Shown here in pieces: positions 11,001-19,156 of a stretch of 64,000 nt of DNA (position 1 is the stretch's first letter; each line of letters starts with the position of its first letter). Both the position numbers and the translations under genes were made by a program. Under the pieces are notes generated by a model. The model was not told the DNA's origin and searched no databases. It worked only from the letters and a program-made list of their open reading frames with translations. This stretch comes from Bacillota bacterium (lineage in GTDB: Bacteria; Planctomycetota; UBA8108; UBA1146): contig QNYK01000079.1 of assembly GCA_003973385.1 (NCBI GenBank), positions 121,810 through 185,809 of the forward strand, given 5' to 3'.

Positions 11001-11447
11001 GCCGTTGAGACCGGAGGAATATGGATCGGAGCAACCGACCCCCAGCAGAGCCCCGTTACCAGGGTTGTTGCAGCCACAGCCGCAAGAATTCTGAGCGAGG
11101 GCGAGGAAGCCATGCTTGAGCCAACTCATTCCAATCTGCTCGAATCTGCCGTTGTTGTGACGGTAGAGGTTCTGTCCGATGACAGGATGCTGGTTGTTGT
11201 TGGCGATCCACAGCAAGGTATCAGTTCCGATGTTGCATGAGGTGGTTCCCACGGAGTAAGCGTAGTGGCCAGCCGCCAGACCGTAACTCTGAGTGCCGGT
11301 CAACTCTCCGACCATCACATCAGGACCGGTTCCACCCATCCCTCCACCGGGATCACACTGCTGTGCGATGGCAATCTCGGTCACAGCAAGCGGTGACAGC
11401 AGCATTAATGTGGCAACAGTTGTTCGAACGAACCGTGAAATGAACAT
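8037..11447 (-). CDS. exported protein with calcium-loop repeat array and dockerin-like end
   Basis: 1136 residues. A signal peptide (1-28, ending AIAQQ) leads to about 380 residues with no recognised family, then an FN3-like module at about 408-490 (WTNGELYDSIDVSRDGQVIA), a MAM/jelly-roll-like domain at about 600-775, and some 15 tandem thrombospondin-type-3-like units at about 775-1045 of the form DCNGNSTPDSCEIAAD, usually 19 residues each. A dockerin-like domain follows (GDINSDGAHDISDA, DVNNDENVNVADT), and the tail holds CGQDPGGSTLACDSFSACP. The ATG at 11447 has AGGAGG at good spacing. The array predicts a rigid calcium-binding stalk. It is probably a cell-surface or extracellular protein of unknown ligand. 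Confidence 0.8.
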   Translation of the reverse strand: MFISRFVRTTVATLMLLSPLAVTEIAIAQQCDPGGGMGGTGPDVMVGELTGTQSYGLAAGHYAYSVGTTSCNIGTDTLLWIANNNQHPVIGQNLYRHNNGRFEQIGMSWLKHGFLALAQNSCGCGCNNPGNGALLGVGCSDPYSSGLNGQQSGLGPRSEVTDPANGGYQYPINLNPPNTDLTAKRLRVNENDNDPALNAGATYFVEGHYVTPDDAAAGNAHNNCSYRSVTFSTNASRAMTLTGSTQRQQPGIQAWQDSDPSVTLVEAIDADNGLVIVGYKVTDIGGGQHSYEYAIFNMNSTRSVASFQMPLAGGVTLNSLESHHPSYHSGEPYSSTPWSASQSAGVIEWATQTASQDVNANAIRWSALHNFRFIANAPPTVVTATLGHFSGGGTSALQILAPSGDFTIPVSALSCTQVGEQVELNWTNGELYDSIDVSRDGQVIATMAGSLTSYTDASTIPGLHEYGVNASAAGVPSGVVACQITVATALTISVVGGDPTVFYPLGGDTFDVEITPMAGSSVQAGTEVLRIQTPAGVQTIPLVFVGGLSYQMTFPALTCGTEFGWWIEAQSAAGQLVTYPDGGSTAPAPGLSAFGLTEEITDFETAAGWSVGAPNDATTGNWTRGDPVGTLAQPEDDHSDPGSLCWFTGQGTVGGSLGANDVDGGSTTLYTPIMDLSATTNPLISYFRWYSNDSGASPGADIFVVEISDDLATWINVETVGPTGTGTSGGWLEHSFNASDFVLLTNSVRVRFTASDLGSGSIVEAGIDDFRFEDVDCSGITDCNQNGVPDDQDIGSGTSADCDVDGIPDECTTGDGSVPDCNGNSIPDICDVASGAEDCDQDGVPDTCEVDTDNDGQIDDCDSDIDGDGIPNDCDIDQTAGSDCDGNGQLDSCDIASGAVDCDLNGQLDSCQMAADPNADCDSSGTLDSCDIAGGLATDCNGNSTPDSCEIAADPALDCDTSGTLDSCDIAGGQATDCNGDATPDSCEIAADRSLDCDTSGALDACEIASGAVADCNLNSTPDSCDIASGTSADTNSDGVPDECAAQDWVRGDINSDGAHDISDAVSSLNYLFGPGTVTCVATVDVNNDENVNVADTVFLLSYLFAGGVTPAAPFPACGQDPGGSTLACDSFSACP
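8310..9120 (-). repeat. tandem repeats encoding calcium-loop (TSP3-like) units
   Basis: About fifteen units of roughly 57 bases code for Asp/Asn/Cys-rich loops with the pattern DC(N/D)xxGxxDSC(D/E)IAxG. In the part nearest the C-terminus (8390-8700) the units alternate between a GNSTPDSCEIAAD type and a TSGTLDSCDIAGG type, so the true period there is about 114 bases. This suggests recent duplication of a two-unit block. Confidence 0.75.
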
Positions 11448-11794
11448 CGTGATCCTCCTGGAGATTCAACACCAGAAAACTGGAGCCGATTCTCCGCTGA
11501 ACAGGAGCGGGCTGTCAGAGTACAAACTGGCGATCTATTCCACACTAATACAGGGCGACAGATACCTTCCATCTTATCACCACGAGGCACGAGTCATAGA
11601 GTCCTTGGACAGGGCTGGAGAGACTGGAGATCGGACCAGGATGAGCAATTGAGTGGCCCCGCCGCGATACTGCCGACCCCCGTGGCTGTCGGGACGGTGC
11701 GCCATCGAGGCCACCCCTGGATCGTCGAAGAATCGCCATATTCCCACATGGCGCCCCCGCGATCACTCGAGGATCAGACCCCACCGAGGCAGGT
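11448..11794. other. intergenic, no gene seen
   Basis: About 350 bases between the start of the 8037-11447 gene and the terminator of the initiator tRNA. It should contain the promoter of the large gene. Short frames here show no recognisable product. Confidence 0.4.
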
Positions 11795-11828
11795 AAAAAA
11801 AAGCGGCCGACGAAAATCGCCGACCGCT
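11795..11828 (-). terminator. rho-independent terminator of tRNA-fMet
   Basis: Read on the minus strand, a 12-bp stem (11802-11813 with 11817-11828, two G-U pairs, three-base loop) is followed by a run of seven or eight T. It begins about ten bases after the tRNA CCA end. Confidence 0.85.
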
Positions 11829-11838
11829 CTCTGATTTT

Positions 11839-11914
11839 TGGTAGCGGGGGCAGGACTCGAACCTGCGACCTTCGGGTTATGAGCCCGACGAGCTGCCAAC
11901 TGCTCCACCCCGCG
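11839..11914 (-). tRNA. tRNA-fMet (initiator, anticodon CAT)
   Basis: A complete 76-nt cloverleaf with encoded CCA. The anticodon loop is CTCATAA. Initiator hallmarks are visible: three consecutive G-C pairs at the base of the anticodon stem (GGG/CCC) and an unpaired first acceptor position (C1 opposite U72). The T arm is GCAGG-TTCGAGT-CCTGC. Confidence 0.95.
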
Positions 11915-12137
11915 CTGGTGCATATCTGTAATTCCAAAACCTAAGCAATCGAAGCGGTAAGGTCAAGGACCCTCGAACCTTTTCCTATCCCGGGAAGTGA
12001 CCCCCAGAGCGAGTTCTTCGATCGGAAAGCCCGTATTCGGTCCCATCTGCAGCATTCGATGGCCCTGCTCGATCCCCTCTCGGACCATCCCCTGGGCTGC
12101 ACATTATCGATCCCCGGGCGGTCGGCCACTCGATGGA

Positions 12138-13238
12138 TCAGGATGATGCGATGAAGTCGTCGATGAGTCCGAGCAACTCTTTCGTGTCATCCAGGGTCAC
12201 TGCGCCCATATGTCCGATCCTGAAGGTCTTTTCCTTCAGATGGCCGTAGCCATTCGAGAGGAACATGTCATGTTCTCGCAATTTCTCATTCAGGTCGGCG
12301 ACTGAGATGCCATGAGTGTTCTCGATGCAGGTCAAGGAAACCGATTCAAAACCAGATTCCGCAAAGATCTCGAAGCGATCCCTGGCCCACTCTCGAGTCA
12401 ACTCGGCACGCTCCATGTGTCCACCATACCAACGTCCCTCATCATCCAGAATCATGGAAAGACGATCCTTCAATGCCTGCAACAGCGCGATGGTCGGCGT
12501 GTTTGGCGTTTGATTTTTCTGCCACGACTTGTGCATCTCCAGGACATCGAAATACAGACCTCGGTTCTCAATGGTGGCCGCCCGTTCATGTGCCCGCTCG
12601 GATACAGCCAGCAGTGCAAGACCCGGAGGCAATGCCAGCGCCTTTTGACTTCCTGTCGTGAGATAATCGATGGGTGCCATGTCTCCCAGGTGAATCGGCA
12701 CCGCGGCAGCACTTGTGATGGCATCGACAAGCAGGAAGACATCATCAAATTCGGAGATCACCTCGGCGATGTCAGCCAGCGGACTCATGACACCGGTACT
12801 GGTCTCGTTGTGAACGATGGTTACAGCATCGAAACTCCCCCGGGACAGTTCCTCTCTCACTTTTTCTGGCTTGACCGCTTCCCCCCAGGGAATCTCGACC
12901 CGGGTCGTGTTCTTGCCATTCGACACGCAGACCTTGTAGAACCGTTCACTGAATGCTCCGTTGATGAAGCAGATGACATTTTCTCTGACACCATTCCTGA
13001 CTGCAGACTCCATACCCCCGGTGCCAGAGGATGTGAGGAGATAGACTGGATTTTCTGTGCGAAAAAACCTTTGAGAATTGCGGTGAAGTTCTTCTCCTAG
13101 CACCGAAAACTCCCGCGTTCGATGACCGATCATGGGTCGAGTCATCGCCTGAAGAATTTCTTCCTCCACCTCGACAGGTCCCGGTATGAACAGGCGCGGA
13201 ACATTTTGGCACACTGGATGATCGTCTACGGCTCTCAT
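12138..13238 (-). CDS. class V aminotransferase (alanine/serine-glyoxylate type)
   Basis: A 366-residue PLP-dependent class V aminotransferase. The N-terminal LFIPGPVEVEEEILQAM and GHRTREF are typical of the alanine-glyoxylate and serine-pyruvate branch. LLTSSGTGGMESAV binds the cofactor phosphate, and Lys199 in TTGSQKALALPPG is the likely Schiff-base lysine. It overlaps the preceding DUF1015 gene by four bases, so the two are co-translated. In other bacteria DUF1015 genes occur near serine-pathway genes, which fits a role in serine/glyoxylate or phosphoserine metabolism, but the exact substrate cannot be read from sequence. Confidence 0.85.
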   Translation of the reverse strand: MRAVDDHPVCQNVPRLFIPGPVEVEEEILQAMTRPMIGHRTREFSVLGEELHRNSQRFFRTENPVYLLTSSGTGGMESAVRNGVRENVICFINGAFSERFYKVCVSNGKNTTRVEIPWGEAVKPEKVREELSRGSFDAVTIVHNETSTGVMSPLADIAEVISEFDDVFLLVDAITSAAAVPIHLGDMAPIDYLTTGSQKALALPPGLALLAVSERAHERAATIENRGLYFDVLEMHKSWQKNQTPNTPTIALLQALKDRLSMILDDEGRWYGGHMERAELTREWARDRFEIFAESGFESVSLTCIENTHGISVADLNEKLREHDMFLSNGYGHLKEKTFRIGHMGAVTLDDTKELLGLIDDFIASS

Positions 13239-14410
13239 GATGGCTCCCGTTCGTCGATAAATCGGATGACTACTCCGTTGGAAATCTTGGGTTCAAAAAA
13301 GGTGGTCTTCGGAGGAAAAATCTCTCCTGCCAGTACCCGGGTCCAGAATTCGCCTCTACTGACAGGTGGCAAGATGCAGAACACACCCTGCTCCGCTTCA
13401 GTCAGAAGCTGTTGTCCAGCCTTGATCTCGTGCGGTGTTGCTGGAGTACCCATGCCGCCAATCTCATCGACGACATCCTCGAGTCTGCGAGCCAGCGTCG
13501 GCCGAGTTGCATCCTGACGGCAGTTCAACGTCACCGAATCACCGCCTGGAATCTCGATACACCACTGGTCCCCGTCACCGTCATCGAGGGCTTCGACCAG
13601 ACGACCTCGCACCTTCTTGGAGTCGTACTCTCCACTCTCCCAGGTCCAGACCCTGTGGGTCGGGCGGATGCGCAAGCCAGGCTGATGCAGATCGCAGAGG
13701 AATGCCATCACCAGGCCAGCTCCGGGAAAGTCAGTATCTGCGCTGAGGGTCTGGGCGGTGGTGTATCGATGATGCCCATCCGCGACGGCGGATGGCATCG
13801 GAGCCAGCGTCGACTCCATCGCTGCCACCTGCTCAGGATCATCGATTCTACGCAAGGTGTGAGTGTCGCCGTTCCAGTCCTGGCTCTCGAAAACCAGATC
13901 CCCCGCATCTCGGGTGATGTCGACCGCCTCGAGCGCATCCTCGAGACCATCACAGGTCAACATCACGACACCCGGATCGATCCCGGTGGCGCGAGCCTGC
14001 TTGACGAGCCGCTCGACGGTGTGAGGACGGATCTCTTCGTGACGAAACACCCCTTCACCCCATGGAAGTGCCTCTACTGCGGCCAGCACGCCATCGAGTT
14101 GCTGCTCTTCTCCCGATTCACTGCGGTACTGGATGCTGTAGCGGTAGAAGCAACGATTCTGCTCGCGCAGCAGCTTTCCTTCATCAAAGGCACTCCTGAG
14201 AGCGGCACTACACCTGTGAAAGACATCCTCGCCGACCGTCTCGGCAGGATCGTCTCCCAGGGTCCAGCGCACTGCATTGTCAGGGGAATGATCGAGTAGT
14301 TTCTGATGAAGGTCTGGGGCTATCACGTCGTAAGGGGGGCAGATCACAACCCCTGGGTCGACTACATCCGGCCTGGCCCGCAAACCTCGAATTGCCTTCA
14401 TCTTTGGCAC
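13235..14410 (-). CDS. DUF1015 family protein
   Basis: A 391-residue DUF1015 protein. Recognisable signatures are VVICPPYDVIAP near the N-terminus, a FRHEEIRPHTVERL segment and ADGHHRYTTAQTL in the middle. GTG at 14410 is chosen: GGAGG lies nine bases upstream, whereas the longer frame to 14524 would run into the upstream gene. The biochemical function of the family is not established; it often neighbours serine-metabolism genes, and here it overlaps an aminotransferase gene by four bases. Confidence 0.8.
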   Translation of the reverse strand: MPKMKAIRGLRARPDVVDPGVVICPPYDVIAPDLHQKLLDHSPDNAVRWTLGDDPAETVGEDVFHRCSAALRSAFDEGKLLREQNRCFYRYSIQYRSESGEEQQLDGVLAAVEALPWGEGVFRHEEIRPHTVERLVKQARATGIDPGVVMLTCDGLEDALEAVDITRDAGDLVFESQDWNGDTHTLRRIDDPEQVAAMESTLAPMPSAVADGHHRYTTAQTLSADTDFPGAGLVMAFLCDLHQPGLRIRPTHRVWTWESGEYDSKKVRGRLVEALDDGDGDQWCIEIPGGDSVTLNCRQDATRPTLARRLEDVVDEIGGMGTPATPHEIKAGQQLLTEAEQGVFCILPPVSRGEFWTRVLAGEIFPPKTTFFEPKISNGVVIRFIDEREPS

Positions 14411-14414
14411 GTTC

Positions 14415-15665
14415 TTATTCCTCCATCGTCCGGTAGCAGATATTGAGAGCTTGCAATGCGTAGGAAGTGGCGAGTACCGGATCCCCTTCCCACCAACGAT
14501 CGATCTCATTAGACCAGGAACCATCGCTACGCTGGCGTTCGATCAAGGCTGCGGCAATCTCCTGCGCCCAATGATGTTCCTGTCCATCTGGTTCGGTCAG
14601 AGTGGTTACTTCGAGAACCTGCAATGCGCGAGCCATCACCGCGAGATAGTAGTAGTAACCCATCTGACCGCGAGTCGGGTTCTCGGTAGTCGCCATTCCT
14701 GGATTCTCAGTGACGCTCCAGTGCGTCCTGATCCAATCCACTGCAGACTTGAGGCGCGGATCATCACTTTTCAACCCGGCATAGATCATCGACTTCACCG
14801 CCGCATAGGTCATCGACCCATACGATGAAAAAGACTGACTTCCATCTTCATTGGTGACTGTCCCCGCCTTGGATTCATCCGGATGGTAATAGAACCCGCC
14901 GTCCTCGGTCGAGGTTCTACTGACACCCTCGAGTGCATCGTTGGTGGCTTTCTTGTTCTGGCAGCGGGAGATGAAACGAACCGCCCGGCGCCAGACCTCC
15001 GAATCCTCCGACAGTCCAGCAGCCTCAAGGGCTTCGAGAGCCAGCTGCGTGTTGCTCAGATCTGGGCGACGATCGCTGCCGTAGCCGATCCCACCGTAGG
15101 AACTGACATGAGTCCTGGGATCATAGCCCACCGGAGTGGACTGTTCGGAACACTGAATACCAGCGATGTAGTCGCGCATTCGCGCCACCTCTGCGAGGTA
15201 GCGCGGTTTTTTCCGCCCGGCATCGAGGGCGGTCAGAGCCAGTACCGTCACGGAAGTCTTGTAGTTCATCAATCCCTGGTCAGGGACATACACGCCACCG
15301 TCGGGCTGTTGATGTGAGAGCAGGTACTTGACCGCCGCGCTGATGAAGGGGCCATCCTCCTCGCGATAGGATCTTGGCGTATCCACCAGCGACTTCAGTG
15401 CCATCGCAGTGATACCCGGGTCGCCAGCATATGATCCCCAGGAACCGTCGGGGCGCTGGTGATCGATGATCCAGTTAGCGCCGCGGTCGATCACATCCTT
15501 CAGATCTGCTCGGTCGAGTCCCTTCTCGACCGGAGCATCCTGACGGGCCTGCGAACTCGCGGGGAACCAGCACAACCCGACCAGCAAGGGAATAGCCAGG
15601 AGCAGCGCTGAAATCGCGCGACTCGTGCTTCCATTCGTGATCCTAGATGCGGTGCGTATCATCAT
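14415..15665 (-). CDS. exported prenyltransferase/squalene-cyclase-fold repeat protein
   Basis: 416 residues. A twin-Met start and signal peptide (ISALLLAIPLLVGLCWFPA) precede an alpha/alpha toroid made of QW-like repeats: HQRPDGSWGSY, HQQPDGGVY, STEDGGFYY and RQRSDGSWSN. This is the fold of squalene/oxidosqualene cyclases and protein prenyltransferases, but the protonating DxDD motif of squalene-hopene cyclase was not seen and the protein is exported. A binding or structural role is therefore at least as likely as catalysis. The start overlaps the upstream gene by four bases and the stop lies four bases before the DUF1015 gene. Confidence 0.75.
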   Translation of the reverse strand: MMIRTASRITNGSTSRAISALLLAIPLLVGLCWFPASSQARQDAPVEKGLDRADLKDVIDRGANWIIDHQRPDGSWGSYAGDPGITAMALKSLVDTPRSYREEDGPFISAAVKYLLSHQQPDGGVYVPDQGLMNYKTSVTVLALTALDAGRKKPRYLAEVARMRDYIAGIQCSEQSTPVGYDPRTHVSSYGGIGYGSDRRPDLSNTQLALEALEAAGLSEDSEVWRRAVRFISRCQNKKATNDALEGVSRTSTEDGGFYYHPDESKAGTVTNEDGSQSFSSYGSMTYAAVKSMIYAGLKSDDPRLKSAVDWIRTHWSVTENPGMATTENPTRGQMGYYYYLAVMARALQVLEVTTLTEPDGQEHHWAQEIAAALIERQRSDGSWSNEIDRWWEGDPVLATSYALQALNICYRTMEE

Positions 15666-16483
15666 CTTCGTCCTCCCTCTCCCTCCTGTTTCTGATCATC
15701 ATCTTCCGCGGTCCTGTCCCTTGGTGGCAGTTGCATGCGGATCGCATCAGGATCCACATCCCCGGTCGCAACCCTCCGGATCAACATCGTGACCTGAGGT
15801 GGGTCATCCCTGCGATGCGCAGGAAGCACCTCGGCATATGCGAAATAGTCACCGTCGGGATAGGGTAATGCCAGCGGATTGTCCAGGATCGCCCAGGGTC
15901 TGTGGCACAGTGATACGATCTCACCGGTCACACGCGACATGAAATGCTCCTGAGGCTCGCTTCCTTCAGGTGCTCCAGGTGGTGGATCCAGCATCTCGAA
16001 AGAGGACCCCGTGAAGCAAAAACCGCAGCGAGCCATCTCTCGCTCCATCGGTGCATTGATCAGGCAGTTCTCGGCTCGAATTGTCCGCATCCACTCTCGC
16101 CCTTCACCGTCCTGAAACAGAAATCTGAGTGAAATGACGACCCTGTCTCCTCCCATGAGAGGGGCCAGATCCATCTCGGATCGGGGGCTTCGGGATGTTT
16201 TGAGTCCCAGCAATAGCAGCGCACCCTGGAGATCGGCGGGGTCACAATCGAGCGCAACCAGTGTCTCGTGAGATTTGACACCGGGAAGACAGGCGAGGTA
16301 CTCGACAAAACCGCTATTGAGATTGAAGAACCCCTCGATCTCGACCTGCCCCGAACCCGGCGAATAGAACACCGATCCGAGAGGAATCGCCCCTTGTCGG
16401 GAGGGCTCGCTACCGGGAATCACATCCACGGCAAGGCCATGAATTGAGGCCAGAAGTACCACGAGAACGCAACTGGAAGCCAT
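15662..16483 (-). CDS. YdjY-like exported protein
   Basis: 273 residues from ATG 16483, which has GGAG six bases upstream; the longer frame would add an unlikely leader before the signal peptide MASSCVLVVLLASIHG. The segment VEIEGFFNLNSGFVEYLACL followed by KSHETLVALDCDPADLQGAL resembles the YdjY domain found in planctomycete exported proteins. The C-terminus is acidic and basic (EDDDQKQEGEGGRR). It heads a four-gene minus-strand operon with 4-base overlaps or gaps. Function unknown. Confidence 0.65.
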   Translation of the reverse strand: MASSCVLVVLLASIHGLAVDVIPGSEPSRQGAIPLGSVFYSPGSGQVEIEGFFNLNSGFVEYLACLPGVKSHETLVALDCDPADLQGALLLLGLKTSRSPRSEMDLAPLMGGDRVVISLRFLFQDGEGREWMRTIRAENCLINAPMEREMARCGFCFTGSSFEMLDPPPGAPEGSEPQEHFMSRVTGEIVSLCHRPWAILDNPLALPYPDGDYFAYAEVLPAHRRDDPPQVTMLIRRVATGDVDPDAIRMQLPPRDRTAEDDDQKQEGEGGRR

Positions 16484-16811
16484 GAGGAACTCCAACAGCA
16501 GGATCGTCCCATGTCGGGGTCCCCAAGTCCAACGGACCCGATCCAGCGGTGCCGAGGAAGCGCAGCCGATGGGGCCACCGATCGAGGTCCGGCAGCGCAG
16601 TTCCTGGCACCTGAAGAGACGATCGGGCGCGGGCCCAGGTTCCGGCAACATATCCCGGAACTAGCTCCCGGCTGCTGGACCCTGAATACGTCATGATCAC
16701 CCGTCTCCTTGCGGAAATCGGTAGATCCCGATAGCCTTCTTTGCTGTCACGATTCTTTTCTTCCGTGCTTCTTCGCTGCCATGCGTTGGTACAGAACCCT
16801 ATCGTGGCTCG
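16484..16811. other. divergent intergenic region
   Basis: About 330 bases between the minus-strand YdjY-like operon and the plus-strand coiled-coil/MamK-like pair. It should carry promoters in both directions. No strong consensus box, operator or small ORF with homology was recognised. Confidence 0.4.
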
Positions 16812-17990
16812 ATGATCCAGTTGCCCAGATCCCGCCGGACCAGATCGGAAACCGAATTGCCGGACCCAAAACCCCAGAGATTGCCCAACGGTCCCGGACG
16901 CTGGAGCGTCGTGGCAGAACTGGAAGCGGGAATCCTGAGATTGCCCGTCTCTCGTATCGATGAGCGAGAGGTGTTACTGGAGACTTCGATTCGGCTACGA
17001 CAGGGTGACCGATTCGAGTTGATCGTCGAACGACCCGATGGGCACGCCGAGTTGATCCACGCCGAGGTTTTCCAGCGAACTTCCGCCGGCATTCTGATGC
17101 GCTGGAAGCCATCACACCCCCGCGAACTGGACGCACTGGAAAGACTCTTCTCCGGCAGCACTTCTCTCGCCAGTCATCCCGATCTCGAATCGGCACTTCG
17201 ATCACGGTCGAGGCTGGTCCGCACCTCGGCGATCGCTGCTCAGCGAGACAGCGTCCGGGTCCTCAATCTTTCTGCGATCAAGGATCTGATCCAGGACGCC
17301 GTCGAGGATGCGCTTCGCGAGAGCGACCGTTCCCTCGACGAGAAAGAAACCCGGTTGCTCATCGAGCAATCTGAACAGCGCTTTCGCGAGAAACTGACCG
17401 AGTTCGAGAACGAGAAGGCGGATCTTCAATCCCTCGTGCAGGGCCTCTCTGGAAGGCTTGATCGCGCCCAGGAGTTACTGGGGCGAGAAAAAAATCGGCA
17501 GGTGGAGCGGGAGCAGTTCACCCTCTCAGAAGCGGCGATGATCGACCTGGAGGCATCTCTCGGGGTCATGATCGATGCTGCTGTCGACTCGGGGAAGGTC
17601 GCTCCAGCACTGGAAGCGGAACTGAGAGTGGCGATGGAACGTTCTCTTGATTCGGAGCGAGAGCGCATCCGTCTCCAGGAAGAACAGGCCCGGAATGAAA
17701 ATATTCAGTTGCTCGAACGGAAGGTCGGCCGCCTCGCCCGAAGCCTCGACGAAGCCCGGCAAGAGCGAGACCACGCCCGGGAAAGCGTCAGGCGAGCAGA
17801 ATCACGCGATTGTGCTGGATTTTCTGGCGGATCGGGAGGCAAGATCATCGAGGCCAGTGACGGAGACGACCCTCTCCACGGCCGCCGCCGTGCGCTACTG
17901 ATGGAACTGATGCAAGAAAACAAGGTACTCAGGAGAGAGATCTCCACCAGAAAAAAGAACTCACAGATTACCGAGAGGGACCTCGCCTGA
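16812..17990 (+). CDS. coiled-coil protein with PilZ-like N-terminal domain
   Basis: 392 residues, cytoplasmic. An N-terminal beta-rich segment (about 30-100) resembles a PilZ-type barrel, but the RxxxR and (D/N)xSxxG residues that bind cyclic-di-GMP were not identified, so ligand binding is doubtful. A highly charged helical region follows (about 150-340) with long heptad-like stretches, predicted coiled coil, then a Gly/Ser linker (FSGGSGG) and a basic C-terminal helix. The start has only a weak ribosome site. It lies 32 bases upstream of the MamK-like actin gene in the same orientation, so a partner, anchor or filament-organising role is a reasonable inference. Confidence 0.6.
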   Translation: MIQLPRSRRTRSETELPDPKPQRLPNGPGRWSVVAELEAGILRLPVSRIDEREVLLETSIRLRQGDRFELIVERPDGHAELIHAEVFQRTSAGILMRWKPSHPRELDALERLFSGSTSLASHPDLESALRSRSRLVRTSAIAAQRDSVRVLNLSAIKDLIQDAVEDALRESDRSLDEKETRLLIEQSEQRFREKLTEFENEKADLQSLVQGLSGRLDRAQELLGREKNRQVEREQFTLSEAAMIDLEASLGVMIDAAVDSGKVAPALEAELRVAMERSLDSERERIRLQEEQARNENIQLLERKVGRLARSLDEARQERDHARESVRRAESRDCAGFSGGSGGKIIEASDGDDPLHGRRRALLMELMQENKVLRREISTRKKNSQITERDLA

Positions 17991-18022
17991 GCAGCAGGTT
18001 CACTTGAGGGAGAGGAATCAGA

Positions 18023-19051
18023 ATGAGCGAAGTCGTTTTCATCGGCATGGATCTCGGTACCAGTCGTACCTCCATCACCACCTCGACCGGTGTCCGGACC
18101 ACGGTCTGGTCTTATGTCGGTTACGCCCAGGACCATGTCAGCCGCAAGCATCTCGGCGGCCGAGAAAAGGTCTTCGGGGAAGAGGCGGTACAAAATCGCA
18201 TGGCAGTGGATCTGGTGCGTCCGCTTGATAAGGGAGTCATCTGCGACGATGAGAAATCGAAGCAAGCTGTGCGTGACCTGCTCGAGTATGTCATCGAACA
18301 GGCAGACATCCCCTCCGGAAGTACCATCTACGGTGTCATCGGCGCTCCAGCAGAGGCCAGTGTAGATTCCAAAGCTCACATCCTCGAAGCCGCCTCGGAG
18401 TTCATGGACAGCATCGTCGTCTGTTCAGAGCCCTTTGCCGTCGCCTATGGACTCGACTTTCTCGCCGACACGCTGGTCGTGGATATCGGTGCAGGCACGG
18501 TCGATCTTTGCCGTGTCCACGGCACGATGCCCAAGCCCGAGGATCAACGAACACACCACTTCGCCGGGGATGCCATCGACAACAAACTCGTCGAGTTGCT
18601 GACCAAGAACCACCCAGATGCAGATTTCTCCACCAACATGGTCCGAGAGATCAAGGAGTTTCACGCCTGTGTTGGAGCACACATGGATCCGGTCAAGGTC
18701 ACTTTTCCTGTTCAGGGCAAGCCCACCGAGTTCGACATCACTGCAGAGGTGAGCGAAGCGTGCTCCGCCATCGTCACCCCCACCGTCGAAGCGTTGCAGG
18801 ATCTGATCGCCACCTTTGACCCCGAGTTCCAGCAGAAGATGCGCAATCATGTCCTGCTCGGCGGCGGAGGTAGCCAGATCACGGGACTCTCTCGAGCGTT
18901 CGAGGATGCCCTCGTCGAGTATGGTGGAGGCAAGGTGAGAACGGTCGAGGAGCCTCAGTACGCCGGTTCCAACGGTGCGCTCAAGATCGCGCTCGATATG
19001 CCGGAAGACTTCTGGCAGGAGTTCATCGAGGAGCAGAGCCAGGAAGCATGA
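18023..19051 (+). CDS. MamK-like bacterial actin
   Basis: A 342-residue actin/Hsp70-superfamily ATPase closest in my reading to MamK, the filament that lines up magnetosomes. Phosphate 1 (GMDLGTSRTS, 8-17), phosphate 2 (VVDIGAGTVDLC, from 152) and the adenosine motif (LLGGGGSQITGL, from 278) are intact. Further MamK-like stretches are IYGVIGAPAEAS, VVCSEPFAVAYGLD and PEDFWQ at the C-terminus. The ATG has a GGGAGAGG site. No magnetosome genes (mamA, mamB, mamE and so on) are in the window, so this is likely one of the MamK-like filaments of non-magnetotactic bacteria. It follows the coiled-coil gene and ends at a strong terminator. Confidence 0.85.
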   Translation: MSEVVFIGMDLGTSRTSITTSTGVRTTVWSYVGYAQDHVSRKHLGGREKVFGEEAVQNRMAVDLVRPLDKGVICDDEKSKQAVRDLLEYVIEQADIPSGSTIYGVIGAPAEASVDSKAHILEAASEFMDSIVVCSEPFAVAYGLDFLADTLVVDIGAGTVDLCRVHGTMPKPEDQRTHHFAGDAIDNKLVELLTKNHPDADFSTNMVREIKEFHACVGAHMDPVKVTFPVQGKPTEFDITAEVSEACSAIVTPTVEALQDLIATFDPEFQQKMRNHVLLGGGGSQITGLSRAFEDALVEYGGGKVRTVEEPQYAGSNGALKIALDMPEDFWQEFIEEQSQEA

Positions 19052-19092
19052 TCCAGGCGGCTGCTGGCTGCTGATCGAGAAGAGATGGAACG

Positions 19093-19125
19093 CGGGCCTG
19101 CAGGGCAACCCTGCAGGCCCGTTTT
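19093..19125 (+). terminator. terminator after MamK-like gene
   Basis: A 13-bp perfect stem (19093-19105 with 19109-19121) with a three-base loop is followed by TTTTCGTTGCTT on the plus strand. Confidence 0.85.
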
Positions 19126-19156
19126 CGTTGCTTCTATCATCGACGATCGGGGAAGA

